A stretch of DNA of 64,000 bases, from assembly GCA_002007465.1 (NCBI GenBank), contig LNAC01000276.1:4574808-4638807 (forward strand). The letters run 5' to 3'. Under the pieces are notes generated by a model. It was not told where the DNA came from. It saw only the letters and a program-made list of their open reading frames with translations, and searched no databases. This stretch comes from Ailurus styani. Lineage: Eukaryota; Chordata; Mammalia; Carnivora; Ailuridae. The position numbers and the translations under genes were made by a program. Positions within the stretch are counted from its first letter, which is position 1. The number at the start of each line of letters is the position of its first letter. Shown here one piece after another: positions 31,451-40,180 of this stretch.

Positions 31451-31818
31451 TGCCCCTGGACATTGATGCCCTCGCCAAGGAACGGATATTATCCCAGGTG
31501 CTTCTCTGCCCGTGTACTCGTTCCAGCCCCTGAGGGTAAAGAAATACAGAATGTGGGGACGCTGGTGTCTCTCATCATCCTGAACGGTGTGGTTGCCCAG
31601 CTGGGGAAACCTGAGCTATCTTTGTTCAAAATAGTTTCATTTAGGTCCTAGAGGTGGTGAGGTCTGGGGGAGGAGGGGATTCAGATGAGATACACATCTG
31701 GGCATGGTCTTTGAGTCATTATTGGCGAAATTGAAAAAGACACATTTCTTTCTCTCCCAGCTTTCTTTCTCTGATTTTTACCATTATCCATCAAAAGAGG
31801 CATGCCGAGAATGTTAAA
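31451..31818. other. Intergenic, nothing recognised
   Basis: Unclassified, mixed composition. Confidence 0.35.
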
Positions 31819-31943
31819 ATTGGGGGTTTCCTGGCTGGCTCGGTGGGTGGAACGTGTGACTTTTGACCTTGGGGTTTAGAGTTTGAGCCCCACATTGGGT
31901 GTAGAGATGACTTAGAAATAAAATCTTAAAAACGACAACAACA
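31819..31943 (+). mobile_element. CAN-SINE, short old type
   Basis: GAGAATGTTAAA at 31807-31818 and 31944-31955 is the TSD. The tRNA-like half reads GGCTGGCTCGGTGGGTGG. Confidence 0.85.
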
Positions 31944-31959
31944 GAGAATGTTAAAGTCA

Positions 31960-32290
31960 TGAATTCTTAATGAGGGTGGGCCTCATCTAATCAGCTGACA
32001 CTTGAGTAGAACAAAAAGGGCACTTAGGAGGGAACTCTTGCCTGCCTTTGAACTGGGATTTTTTTTTAATGCCTTCATCCTCAGACTGAAACACTGGCTC
32101 TTTCAGTCTGTCTTGAGCCTGGGGGCCCCTGGACTGCACTATATCATTGTTTCTCCATGGTCTCCACCTCGCCAACTACCTCTTGACTGGTCTGGTTCCA
32201 TGATTGTGTAAGCTAATTCCTTACAGTAAATCTCCTTCTTTATTTTTGCGCCTCTTATTGATTCTGTTCCTCTGAAGAATCCTTACTAAT
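31960..32290 (+). mobile_element. Old LTR/MER-like repeat
   Basis: GGGTGGGCCTCATCTAATCA, CTTGAGCCTGGGGGCCCCTG and GTAAGCTAATTCCTTACAGT, then AAATCTCCTTCTTTATTTTTG. Confidence 0.5.
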
Positions 32291-32700
32291 CTACTTTCTG
32301 TCTCTATAGGTTTTTCTGTTATGGACCTTCCATATAAATGGAATCATATGGCATCTAGCCTTTTGTGTCTGACTTCTCTTGCTTTGTATCCTCTGTTCAA
32401 GGTTCATGCATGTTGTAATATGTTTCCATACTTCATTCTTCAGCTGCCAGTCAATGCCTATCAGACCACATTTTGTGTATCTATTCATTTGTTGATGGGC
32501 ATTTGGGTTCTTTCAATTTTGGGGCTATTATGAATAATGGTGTAGTGAACATTCGTGTACAAGCTTTTGTGTGGACCATGTGTTTTTATTTCTCTTGGAT
32601 ACATACCTAGGAGTGAAATTGCTTCATCCTGTGGCAGTTCTGTGTTTAATTTTTGAGGAATGGCTGGGCTGTTTTCCACAGAGACTGAGTCATTTTAGCA
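32291..32700 (-). mobile_element. L1 3' region fragment
   Basis: GGAATCATATGGCATCTAGC, TTGATGGGCATTTGGGTTC and ATACCTAGGAGTGAAATTGC, typical of reverse-oriented L1. Confidence 0.75.
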
Positions 32701-32727
32701 TCCCACCAGAACTGGTAGGAGGGTTCC

Positions 32728-33190
32728 TGCATTAGTCAGGATTCTCTGGAGAAACAGAGCCTACAGGATGTCCACATCTGTAAAGAGATTTAATATGAGG
32801 AATTAGCTCACAAGAGTATGCCCCACGATCTGCCATCTTCCACCTGAGACTGAAGAAAGCTGTTGGTGTAATTTGAGTCCAAGTTGAAGGCCTGAGAACC
32901 AGGAGAGTGGATGGACATCATAGTCCAAGAGCAGAAGATTAATGTCCCAGCTCAATGAGGCAGTCAGGAAGGACGTAGATCCTTCCTTCCTCTACTTCTG
33001 TTCATCCTCCACAGGTTGGATGAGGCCCACCCTCATCAGGGAAGGTAGCGCTCCCTTCTCAGTCTACAGATTCAGATGCTAAGCTCTTCCAGAAACACCC
33101 TCACGGACACATGCAGACATCATGCCTAACCAGATGTGTGGCCATCCCACGATCTGGTCAAGTGGACACCTAAAATTAACCATCCCAGTT
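32728..33190 (+). mobile_element. Old interspersed repeat, same family as 11484-12107
   Basis: ATTAGTCAGGATTCTCTGGA, GAGGCAGTCAGGAAGGACG, ATGAGGCCCACCCTCATCAG and ACACCTAAAATTAACCATCC occur in the same order. Confidence 0.65.
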
Positions 33191-33590
33191 CTAATTTCTA
33201 TCTATCCTTGCCAGCATTTTTTATTGTCTGTCTTTTTGATTATAACAACCCTAGGGCGTGTGCAGTGGTATCTCACAGTGGTCTCGATTCACATTTCCCT
33301 CACAACTAATGATGCTGAGTCTTTCTTTTTTCTTTTCTTTATCCAGTATTTATCCTTTCTCCTCTATCATTATTCTCATTCTCTTGCCAAACCACATCTA
33401 CTCTAATGTCTAAAGCAAACAAGGGTACCCTGGTCCTAATGGAGAGTCAGCAAAATATCCCTCATGTATAGTTGTTATTTGTAGACAGCATAGTGAAGGA
33501 AAGTACCAGGGGTGCAGAAGGAGAGAATGTGATCTAGTCCTGGAGAGGGGAGGATTGTGTAGAAGGCTCCTGGAATGACCCTTTAAAACC
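33191..33590 (-). mobile_element. L1-like fragment, then unclassified
   Basis: TTGCCAGCATTTTTTATTGTC and TGTGCAGTGGTATCTCACAG (33205-33330) are reverse-oriented L1; beyond 33360 the identity is unclear. Confidence 0.5.
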
Positions 33591-33760
33591 ACAAATTCAA
33601 TCAGATTCTTTCTCACTCTAACACCTTCAATGGCTCCCACTTTTCTGGGCAATAAATCCTTAGTCCTTAGTCTGGCATTCAAAGTTCTGCCTAACATGGT
33701 TTCTAGACTCATTTTCTACTCCGCAATACATCCAAGAACCCCCTCCATTTCTGCCATTGT
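33590..33760 (+). mobile_element. L2-like fragment
   Basis: ACACCTTCAATGGCTCCCAC, AATAAATCCTTAGTCCTTAG and TGCCTAACATGG resemble an old L2-type segment. Confidence 0.45.
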
Positions 33761-34189
33761 GAGCCTCATGATCCTGACAATGGCCCCTTATTTTCAAGTG
33801 GAGTGATCCAATTCATTTCTGAAAGTGGATGATGATCCTTTTGTTTATGAAAACCTCTCAATGGGTCCTGATATATAATCTTTGGTGATTGTTGAGCCAT
33901 ATAACCCTGGATATCAATGAGGGTAGAACTCAGGTACTCTGCACGATAGAGTCAACAGAATTTTGACACAAGGGAGTGAGATCTATGAGGAGAGAGACAA
34001 GGATGGGGGTGGGGGAGGAGAGGAGTAGGAGCTAGTGAGAAAATGGAACCCCAACCACTACAACAAATGGGAGGGCATGTATGGTTTCCCATGGCTACCT
34101 GTAATGAATGGTCACCAACCTTGTGGCTTAAAACAACACAAGTTTACATTCTTATGGTTGTGAAGGTCAGAGTATGAAATAGTTCTCAG
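33761..34189. other. Intergenic, patchy old repeat
   Basis: 34080-34170 (GGTTTCCCATGGCTACCTGT, CTTGTGGCTTAAAACAACAC) resembles the head of the LTR/MER-like class; the rest is unclassified. Confidence 0.35.
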
Positions 34190-34620
34190 TGGGTTAAAAG
34201 AATGAAACTGGGCCTTTATCTTACACCATCCACAAAAATCAACTCAAATGGATTAAAGTCTTGAACATTTAACACCAAAGGCAAAGGCAACAAAAGCAAA
34301 AAGAAACAAATAGGCTATCTCAAGGTAAAAGGGAAGCCATCAACAAAAGTGAAAAGGCAACCCAAGGAATGGGAGAAAATATTTGTAAACCATATATCTG
34401 AAGGGATTAGTATCCAAAATACATAAAGAACTCATACAACTCAGTAGCGAAAAAAAGAAAGAATCCAATTTAAAAAAATGAGCAGAGGGGCTGACTAGAC
34501 ATTTTGCTGAGGAGGACATACAGGTGGTCAGTTGGTACACGAAAGATGCTCAACATCTCTCATCATGAGGGAAATGAAAATCAAAACCACATGAGATATC
34601 CCTTTACACCCATTAGAATA
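34190..34620 (+). mobile_element. L1 ORF2 remnant
   Basis: TCAACTCAAATGGATTAAAG, GAGAAAATATTTGTAAACCA and GATGCTCAACATCTCTCATC are in sense orientation. Confidence 0.75.
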
Positions 34621-35592
34621 GCTATCCTTCCCATACTCACCTAACTGTGCTGTCCTCTTGAAACTCAGATCTACTAGCAAGCAATCTGGAAGGATGCATT
34701 GCAAAATGGTCTGTGATCCTTTTAAAAGGTAGATCAATGGAAGGACTATACAAAATCTGTTTTTGTTTTTTTGTTCATTTTACTTTATATTCTTCTGCTC
34801 TGTTGGGATTTTTTTCCACTGGGCATGTTTTACTTTTGTAAAAATTTTAAAAGCTGCAAATCCAAAAATCATTGCCAAGACCAGTGTCAAGGAATTAATC
34901 CCCTACATTTTCTTCCAGGAGCTTTACAGTTTCAGGTATTATGTTCAAGTCTTTAATCCATTTGGAGTTGGTTTTGCATATGGTGTAAGATAGGTGTCTG
35001 GTTTCATTCTTTTGCATGTGGCTGTCCAGGTTTCTAAAAACCAACCATCCTTTCTCCATTGCATATTCTTGGCTCTTTTCTCATAGATTAATTGACCATC
35101 TATGCATGGATTTATTTCTGGACTCTATTCTGTTCCATTGATTGATGTGTTTTTTTTTAATTCTTTGCCCCAGGGGTAATGGTCTGTGAATCATCAGGCT
35201 TACATCTTTCACAGCATTCACCAAAGCACAAACCCTCCCCAATGTCCATAACCCATCCACCCTATGCCTACCCTCCCACCCCCAGTAACCCTCAGTTTGA
35301 TTTGTGAGATTAGGAGTCTCTTATGGTTTGCCTCCTTCCCCATTCCATCTTGTTTCATTATTTTTCCCTCCCTACCCCCCACGAGCCCCCACCCTGACTC
35401 TCACGTTCCTCATATCAGAGAAATCATTATGATAATTGTCTTTCTCTGATTGACTTATTTCGCTCAGCATAATACCCTCCAGTTCCATCCACGTCGTTGC
35501 AAACGGCAATGTGTTTGTTTTTATGCCAATATCATACTATAGCTTTGTAATATAATTTGAAATCAGGAAGTATGATGCCTGCAACATATTTC

Positions 35593-35617
35593 ATTTCTTT
35601 TCTTTTCTCTTTTCTTT

Positions 35618-35657
<40 letters not shown>

Positions 35658-35659
35658 TT
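35593..35659. repeat. (CTTT)n microsatellite
   Basis: A mostly pure CTTT run inside the L1. Confidence 0.95.
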
Positions 35660-35801
35660 GGATTACTTTAGCTATTTGGGGTCTTTTATGGTTCCATATA
35701 AATCTTAGAATTTTTTTTCTATTTCTCTGGAAGTTGCCATTGGAATTTTGATAGGGATTGCATTGAATCTGTAGCTAGATTTGGGTAATATGGACATTTT
35801 A

Positions 35802-36029
35802 TTTTTATTTTTTATTTTTTATTTTTTTTAAAGATTTTTTTTTATTCATTTGACACACAGAGAGAGAGAGATTACAAGTAGGCAGAGAGGCAGGCAGAGA
35901 GAGGAGACAGGAGGAAGCAGGCTCCCTGCTGAGCAGAGAGCCCAATGTGGGCCTGGATCCCAGGACCCTGAGATCATGACCTGAGAGCCCAAGGCAGCGG
36001 CTTTAACCCACTGAGCCACCCAGGCGCCC
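35802..36029 (-). mobile_element. CAN-SINE in L1
   Basis: The perfect TSD TAATATGGACATTTTA (35786-35801, 36030-36045) restores the L1 phrase on removal. The T-rich end (TTTTTATTTTTTATTTT) is unusually long. Confidence 0.97.
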
Positions 36030-36479
36030 TAATATGGACATTTTAACAATATTAATTCTTCTAATCTATGAGCATGGGATAAGTTTCCAATTTTTTTAGT
36101 CCTCTCATGATCCTTTGTATTTCTGTGGAGCTGGTTGTCATGTCTCCTCCTCTCACATTTCTGATTTTATTTTAGTCTTCTCTGTTTTTTTCCTGGTGAG
36201 TCTAGCTAAAGATTTGTGTATTTTGTTTACTTTTCAAAGAGCTAGCTCTTAATTTCATTGAGCTTTTCTATTGTTTTATGAGTCATTGTTAACTTTTCCA
36301 CCTGTGGCTACAGTTAATAGTGCTGCTATGAACAAGGGTGTACCAAATTTAGAAATTTACATCTAATTGACATCATCTTATATGCCCTGTGGGGATCACT
36401 CTGGAAGCTAGGATTTCACAAGTCCACTGCTTAAACTTTTTAAACTCAGAATTTCTTTCTTGACTATACCACCCTCCAC

Positions 36480-37165
36480 GGAGGCAATTTTCATTACTTT
36501 ATGTTTTACTAATAAACTTTATTTTTAGAACAGTTTTAGATCTATAGGAAAGTTGAGCAGAGAGTGCAGACTTCTTATATACTTCCATGCTCACCTTTTC
36601 TCTATTTTTAATATCTTACATTGGTATAGAACTTTTGCTACAACTCATGGACCAATCCTGATACATCGCTATTAACTAAATCCCATAGTTGATTCAGATT
36701 TCCTTTGCTTTCCCCCTAATATCTTTTTCTGCCCAGGATCCCATCCATGATTTGTACGTACGTTTGGTTATCACATCTCCTCATGTTCCTTTTGGCTGTG
36801 ACAGTTTCTCAGACTTTGTTTTTGATGACTTGGAGCATTCTGAAGAGGACTGGTCAGGTATTTTGTAGGATGCCTCCTTCTTGGAATTTGTCTGATTTCT
36901 TTTCCTCCTAGTTTGGGATGATGGATTTTGGGAGGAAGACCACAGAGGTGCCATGTCCTTCGCATCCTCTCATATTGGGGGGGTGTGCTGTTGCAATGTC
37001 ATCACTGCTGGCGTTGGTCTTGGTCACCTGGCTGAGGCGTGTTTCCACTGTAAAATCACTCCTCATCCCCATACTGTCCATTTTGTCCTCTTTGGAAGGA
37101 AGTCACTAAGTACATCCCACACCTAAGGAGTGGGGAGTTGTCCTGGCCACCTTTAGAATGGAGTA
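36480..37165 (-). mobile_element. L1 3'-UTR fragment
   Basis: AATAAACTTTATTTTTAGAA, ACTGGTCAGGTATTTTGTAG and GGGAGGAAGACCACAGAGGT, then AAGTCACTAAGTACATCCCA, is a long reverse-oriented 3'-UTR. Confidence 0.75.
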
Positions 37166-37170
37166 GCTAC

Positions 37171-37590
37171 ATTGTGAAAATTATAAGGGGAAACCTCATT
37201 GAAATGGAGTTGGGATGGGTGGCCGGGAGAGCTCTCATGCCCTACCACTCATCATTAATTGCAAATCCAACAGGAAGAGCCACACCTTGCTCATGGATAC
37301 ACTTTACTACACCAGCAGGAGGAAGACCGTTTCCCTCCTCCCTTGGCAGCCACGTAGCTGATGGGAGACAGTCTCAGCTCACCTAATGAGAAGCCACTAT
37401 ACTCCAAACTCCCAGTTTACTCCAATGGACTCTTTGTTTATGACAGCTTTCCCCATTCCCTGCTTTCCTCTGTAAAAGAGTGGTCCTTTCCTTCGTTTGG
37501 CAGACTTGCCTATGGTTTTGCCATGCTTGCTTGTTGTGGATTGCAGTTTTCTGCTGTTCCTGAATAAACCCATTTTTGCTGGTAAAAGAA
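37171..37590 (+). mobile_element. Solo-LTR candidate of an ancient endogenous retrovirus
   Basis: A ~415-bp block starts TGTGAAAATTATAAGGGG and ends just after a polyadenylation-like CTGAATAAACCCATTTTTGC. A CTCTGTAAAAGAGTGGTCC segment and a pyrimidine-rich region precede it. This is the layout of a lone LTR with no internal viral genes. Family and exact ends are uncertain. Confidence 0.5.
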
Positions 37591-37601
37591 CTGTTTTTTG
37601 G

Positions 37602-37785
37602 GTTTTTTTAAAGATTTTGTTTATTTAGAGGAAGAGAGAATGAGAGAGAGTAAGAGAGCAGGAGGAGAGGGAGAAGGGCACTCAGACTCTGTGCTGAGCA
37701 CGGAGCCTGATGCGGGGCTTAGATCACCACCTGAGCCGAAACCACGAGCGGGTTGTTTAACGGACGGAGCCACCCAGGCTGCCCC
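37602..37785 (-). mobile_element. CAN-SINE, diverged
   Basis: The tail is AAAGATTTTGTTTATTTAGA and the head complement GAGCCACCCAGGCTGCCCC. The body has an inserted GAAACCACGAGCGGG. Confidence 0.85.
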
Positions 37786-38036
37786 GTAACCGGCAGTTTC
37801 ATTTTTAAGGTTAATAACATAGATTATTTGAAATTCTGCACAAGGGTTTTGTCTCTTCTTCCCCACTTACATATTCAATCACCTATTTATGTCAATATGA
37901 ACTCAAGGATATTTATTTTATATTTTGAATTATAATTCAGTATTACTCTATTTTTTATCGCTCAGATTGTTCCAATTTTAGTCACTGGAGGCTTTGTCAA
38001 TTGGCTTCTGTGCTCCGTTGACATACACAGACAACT

Positions 38037-38212
38037 ATGACATTTCTTTCCTTTCCCTCCCTTTCTTTCTTTCTCTTTCTCTCTTTCTTTCTTTCTTTTC
38101 TTTCTTTCTTTCTTTTCTTTCCTTCCTTCTTTCTTTCTCTTTCTTTCCCTTTTTCTTTCTTTCTTCATTTCTCCCTTTCTCTCTTTTTTTCCTTCCTTTC
38201 TTCTTTCTTTTG
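38037..38212. repeat. CTTT/CCTT polypyrimidine microsatellite
   Basis: A ~175-bp pyrimidine-only tract with rare breaks. The open frames across it on both strands are simple-repeat translations. Confidence 0.95.
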
Positions 38213-38352
38213 CATGCATCCTTATTTCTGCCACTTACACAATGCTCCATGCTCATCTTGCATATTTTTTTGGTCCCACTACTACAATCAGCCGTTTCTC
38301 AAAGGGGCCCTGATTTCTTTTTAATGGAGAATGGTATTAGAAATTGAGATGC

Positions 38353-38551
38353 AGGGGTGCCTGGGTGGCTTGGTAGGTTAAGCATCTGCCTTCAGGTCGG
38401 GTCTCGATCTTGGGGTCCTGGGATCAAGCCCTGCATTAGGCTCCCTGCTCAATGGGGAGTCTGCTTCTCCCTCTCTTTATGCCCCCCACAACCACTCATG
38501 CCCTCTTGCTCTCTCTCTGTCTCAAATGAATAAATAAAATCTTAAAAAAAA
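38353..38551 (+). mobile_element. CAN-SINE
   Basis: The head is GGGGTGCCTGGGTGGCTTGG. GAGATGCAGG on the left and AAGATGTGGG on the right may be a decayed TSD. Confidence 0.9.
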
Positions 38552-38614
38552 TCAAGATGTGGGTCCTAAGTGTGCACATTGCTCTGTGGGGTCATGTTGG
38601 TGGTTTTCTAGCTG

Positions 38615-38765
38615 TTAGAATTCATTCATTCATTCAAAAATATGTCCCAAGCAATTCCCTCTGCATGGGGCTATTGCTGGGAACCACACAGTACCTGGCC
38701 TCAGGGAGTCTTCATTCTAGTTAGATGTAGCGGGAAGACAGACAATAAGAAAATAAGTAAGTGGA
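38615..38765 (+). mobile_element. L2-like 3' end
   Basis: ATTCATTCATTCATTCAAAA, TGGGAACCACACAGTACC and GACAGACAATAAGAAAATAA. Confidence 0.65.
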
Positions 38766-38872
38766 TCCCTCCAATATGTTCCAAGGTGATAAATACTGTA
38801 GAGATCTGTTAAAAGATAAAGCTGAGACGAATAAACATTTTAAAGAATTTATTTGAACAAAACTCAATTTGA

Positions 38873-39049
38873 GGGACGTCTGCCTCTGGCTCAGGTCAAG
38901 ATCTTAGAGTCTTGGGATCGAGTCCCTCATGGGGCTCCTTGTTCAGCGGGGAGCCTGCTCCTCCCTCTGCCTGCTGCTCCCCCTGCTTGTGCTCGCACTC
39001 TCTCTCTAGCAAATAAATAAATGAATAAAATCTTTTAAAAAATGTTTAA
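38873..39049 (+). mobile_element. 5'-truncated CAN-SINE
   Basis: The copy begins inside the body at GACGTCTGCCTCTGGCTCAG with no tRNA head. AAAACTCAATTTGA (38859-38872) and AAAACTCAGTTTGA (39050-39063) flank it, so truncation happened at insertion. Confidence 0.9.
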
Positions 39050-39059
39050 AAAACTCAGT

Positions 39060-39690
39060 TTGAATCAGGCAGCGCCAAGCCACAAGTGGTTAGTGATGCT
39101 CCAATAACCCCCTCCCTGTTCTTTCCAAGTCTGCCACCCTCCCAGCTCCTCCACGCCTTCACCAGTCCCAAAGCTCTCCTAACCCCATCCTCCTCTGGTT
39201 TTTTTAGTTTTATCTTTTTTATTTTATTTTTTCAGTGATCCAAGATTCATTGTTTATGCGCCACACTCCGTGCTCCACACAATACGTGTCCTCCTTAATA
39301 CCCACCACCCTCTTACACTATTGGTGGGAATGCAAGTTGGTGCAGCTGCTTAGGAAAACAGTGTGTAGATTCCTCAAAAAGTTAAAAATAAAGCTACCCT
39401 ATGATCCTCCTGCATTTTTAAGGAGGCTTCATTACACGGGCGTTAGGTGGTGGGAACTGAAAGTTCCAACCCCCTATTCCTCAGTTGGTTCCCCTGGCAA
39501 CCTGGTCTCAAACCTTAGGTGATCAGAGGGCTTTCCCAAACTCACTCATTAACATAACAAAAGACACCTTTATCATTCTCATCACTTAGGAAATTCCAAG
39601 GGTTTTCTGACACTGGAACTCTGTGCCAGAAACGAAGGCAAAGACCAAAATAGATATTTATTATAGGGCACTATATTGCAGAGATACAGA
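39060..39690 (+). mobile_element. Family-B old repeat, copy 3, split by an L1; holds the CD70 3' end
   Basis: CTCCTCCACGCCTTCACCAG and CTCTCCTAACCCCATCCTC precede the L1; AGGAGGCTTCATTACACGGG, CATTAACATAACAAAAGACA and CTCATCACTTAGGAAATTCC follow it. The right end (about 39640-39690) overlaps CD70's predicted polyadenylation signals. Confidence 0.65.
39202..39418. mobile_element. Twin-primed (internally inverted) L1 3' end
   Basis: 39210-39307 is the extreme L1 3' end in - orientation with its A-tail as T-rich DNA (TTTTTTATTTTATTTTTTCAG). 39310-39411 is an upstream L1 segment in + orientation (TTGGTGGGAATGCAAGTTGG, GATTCCTCAAAAAGTTAAAA). TTTTTA-like sequence flanks the block on both sides. 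Confidence 0.75.
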
Positions 39691-39791
39691 AAGAAAAAAA
39701 ATTTTATTAGAGAAAAGAAAAAAAAAAGAAGAAAAAAAAAAGAAAGAAAGAAAACACCCTCCCAGCAGATCTGGACCAGGAGAGGCAATAA
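39640..39791 (-). other. CD70: CD70 3' UTR
   Basis: A short UTR runs from the TAA to the AATAAA pair. Its first part is T-rich on the - strand (the + strand shows AAAAAGAAGAAAAAAAAAAG at 39719-39750). The cleavage site is inferred. Confidence 0.7.
39657..39708 (-). terminator. CD70: CD70 polyadenylation signals (two AATAAA)
   Basis: On the - strand AATAAA lies at 39708-39703 and at 39662-39657, 84 and 130 nt after the stop codon. Either could be used; both are A/T-rich sites at the edge of the family-B repeat. Confidence 0.7.
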
Positions 39792-40180
39792 TTAAGGGTG
39801 CACCCACTGAACCCCAAAAAAGGTCTCATCGGCATTTGGAGACGGCAGCAGTGGCAGGGTGAGGTTGGTGCAGAGCGTGTCCCCTTGGGCCAATGGTGTC
39901 AGGCGCTGCGAGGTGACCACACAGCCTTCGTGAAAGTTGAGACGCAGCAGGCTGATGCTGTGGGGTGCCGGGGAGCAAACGCCCACTGTCAGGGTGGCCC
40001 TGTGGGGCGTGGTGGCCCACGGGGAGGACGAGCAGTTGGCCAGTGTCACTTGGATGTGCAGCCTATAGATGCCACTGCGTCGGACACGCAGCTGCCCGTT
40101 GTCCAGGTCCGGTCCGTGCAAGAAGGAGCGGCCCAGGGCTGGGCCTCCCAGCCAGTGCAGCCTGCAGTCTCGCCGCCGTC
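39792..40180 (-). other. CD70: CD70 exon 3 coding part
   Basis: It completes a glycine codon split after its first base and encodes residues 65-193, the TNF-homology domain that trimerises and binds CD27. It is bounded by CTCCAG at 40181-40186 and TAA at 39794-39792. Confidence 0.97.

Larger units (their letters stand above)
34755..36330 (-). mobile_element. L1 ORF2/3' region, several pieces, SINE inside
   Basis: 34755-35150 holds AGTCTTTAATCCATTTGGAG and CTGGACTCTATTCTGTTCCA. 35155-35520 is a younger 3'-UTR piece (ATGGTCTGTGAATCATCAGG, GCTCAGCATAATACCCTCCA). 35521-36330 returns to ORF2 (AGCTTTGTAATATAATTTGA, TGGACATTTTAACAATATTA). The change of text between pieces means more than one copy or a rearranged one. 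Confidence 0.75.

Noticed and set aside
37962..38347. Open frames of Lys/Glu/Arg or Phe/Leu/Ser on both strands
   Set aside because: They are translations of the CTTT/CCTT microsatellite.
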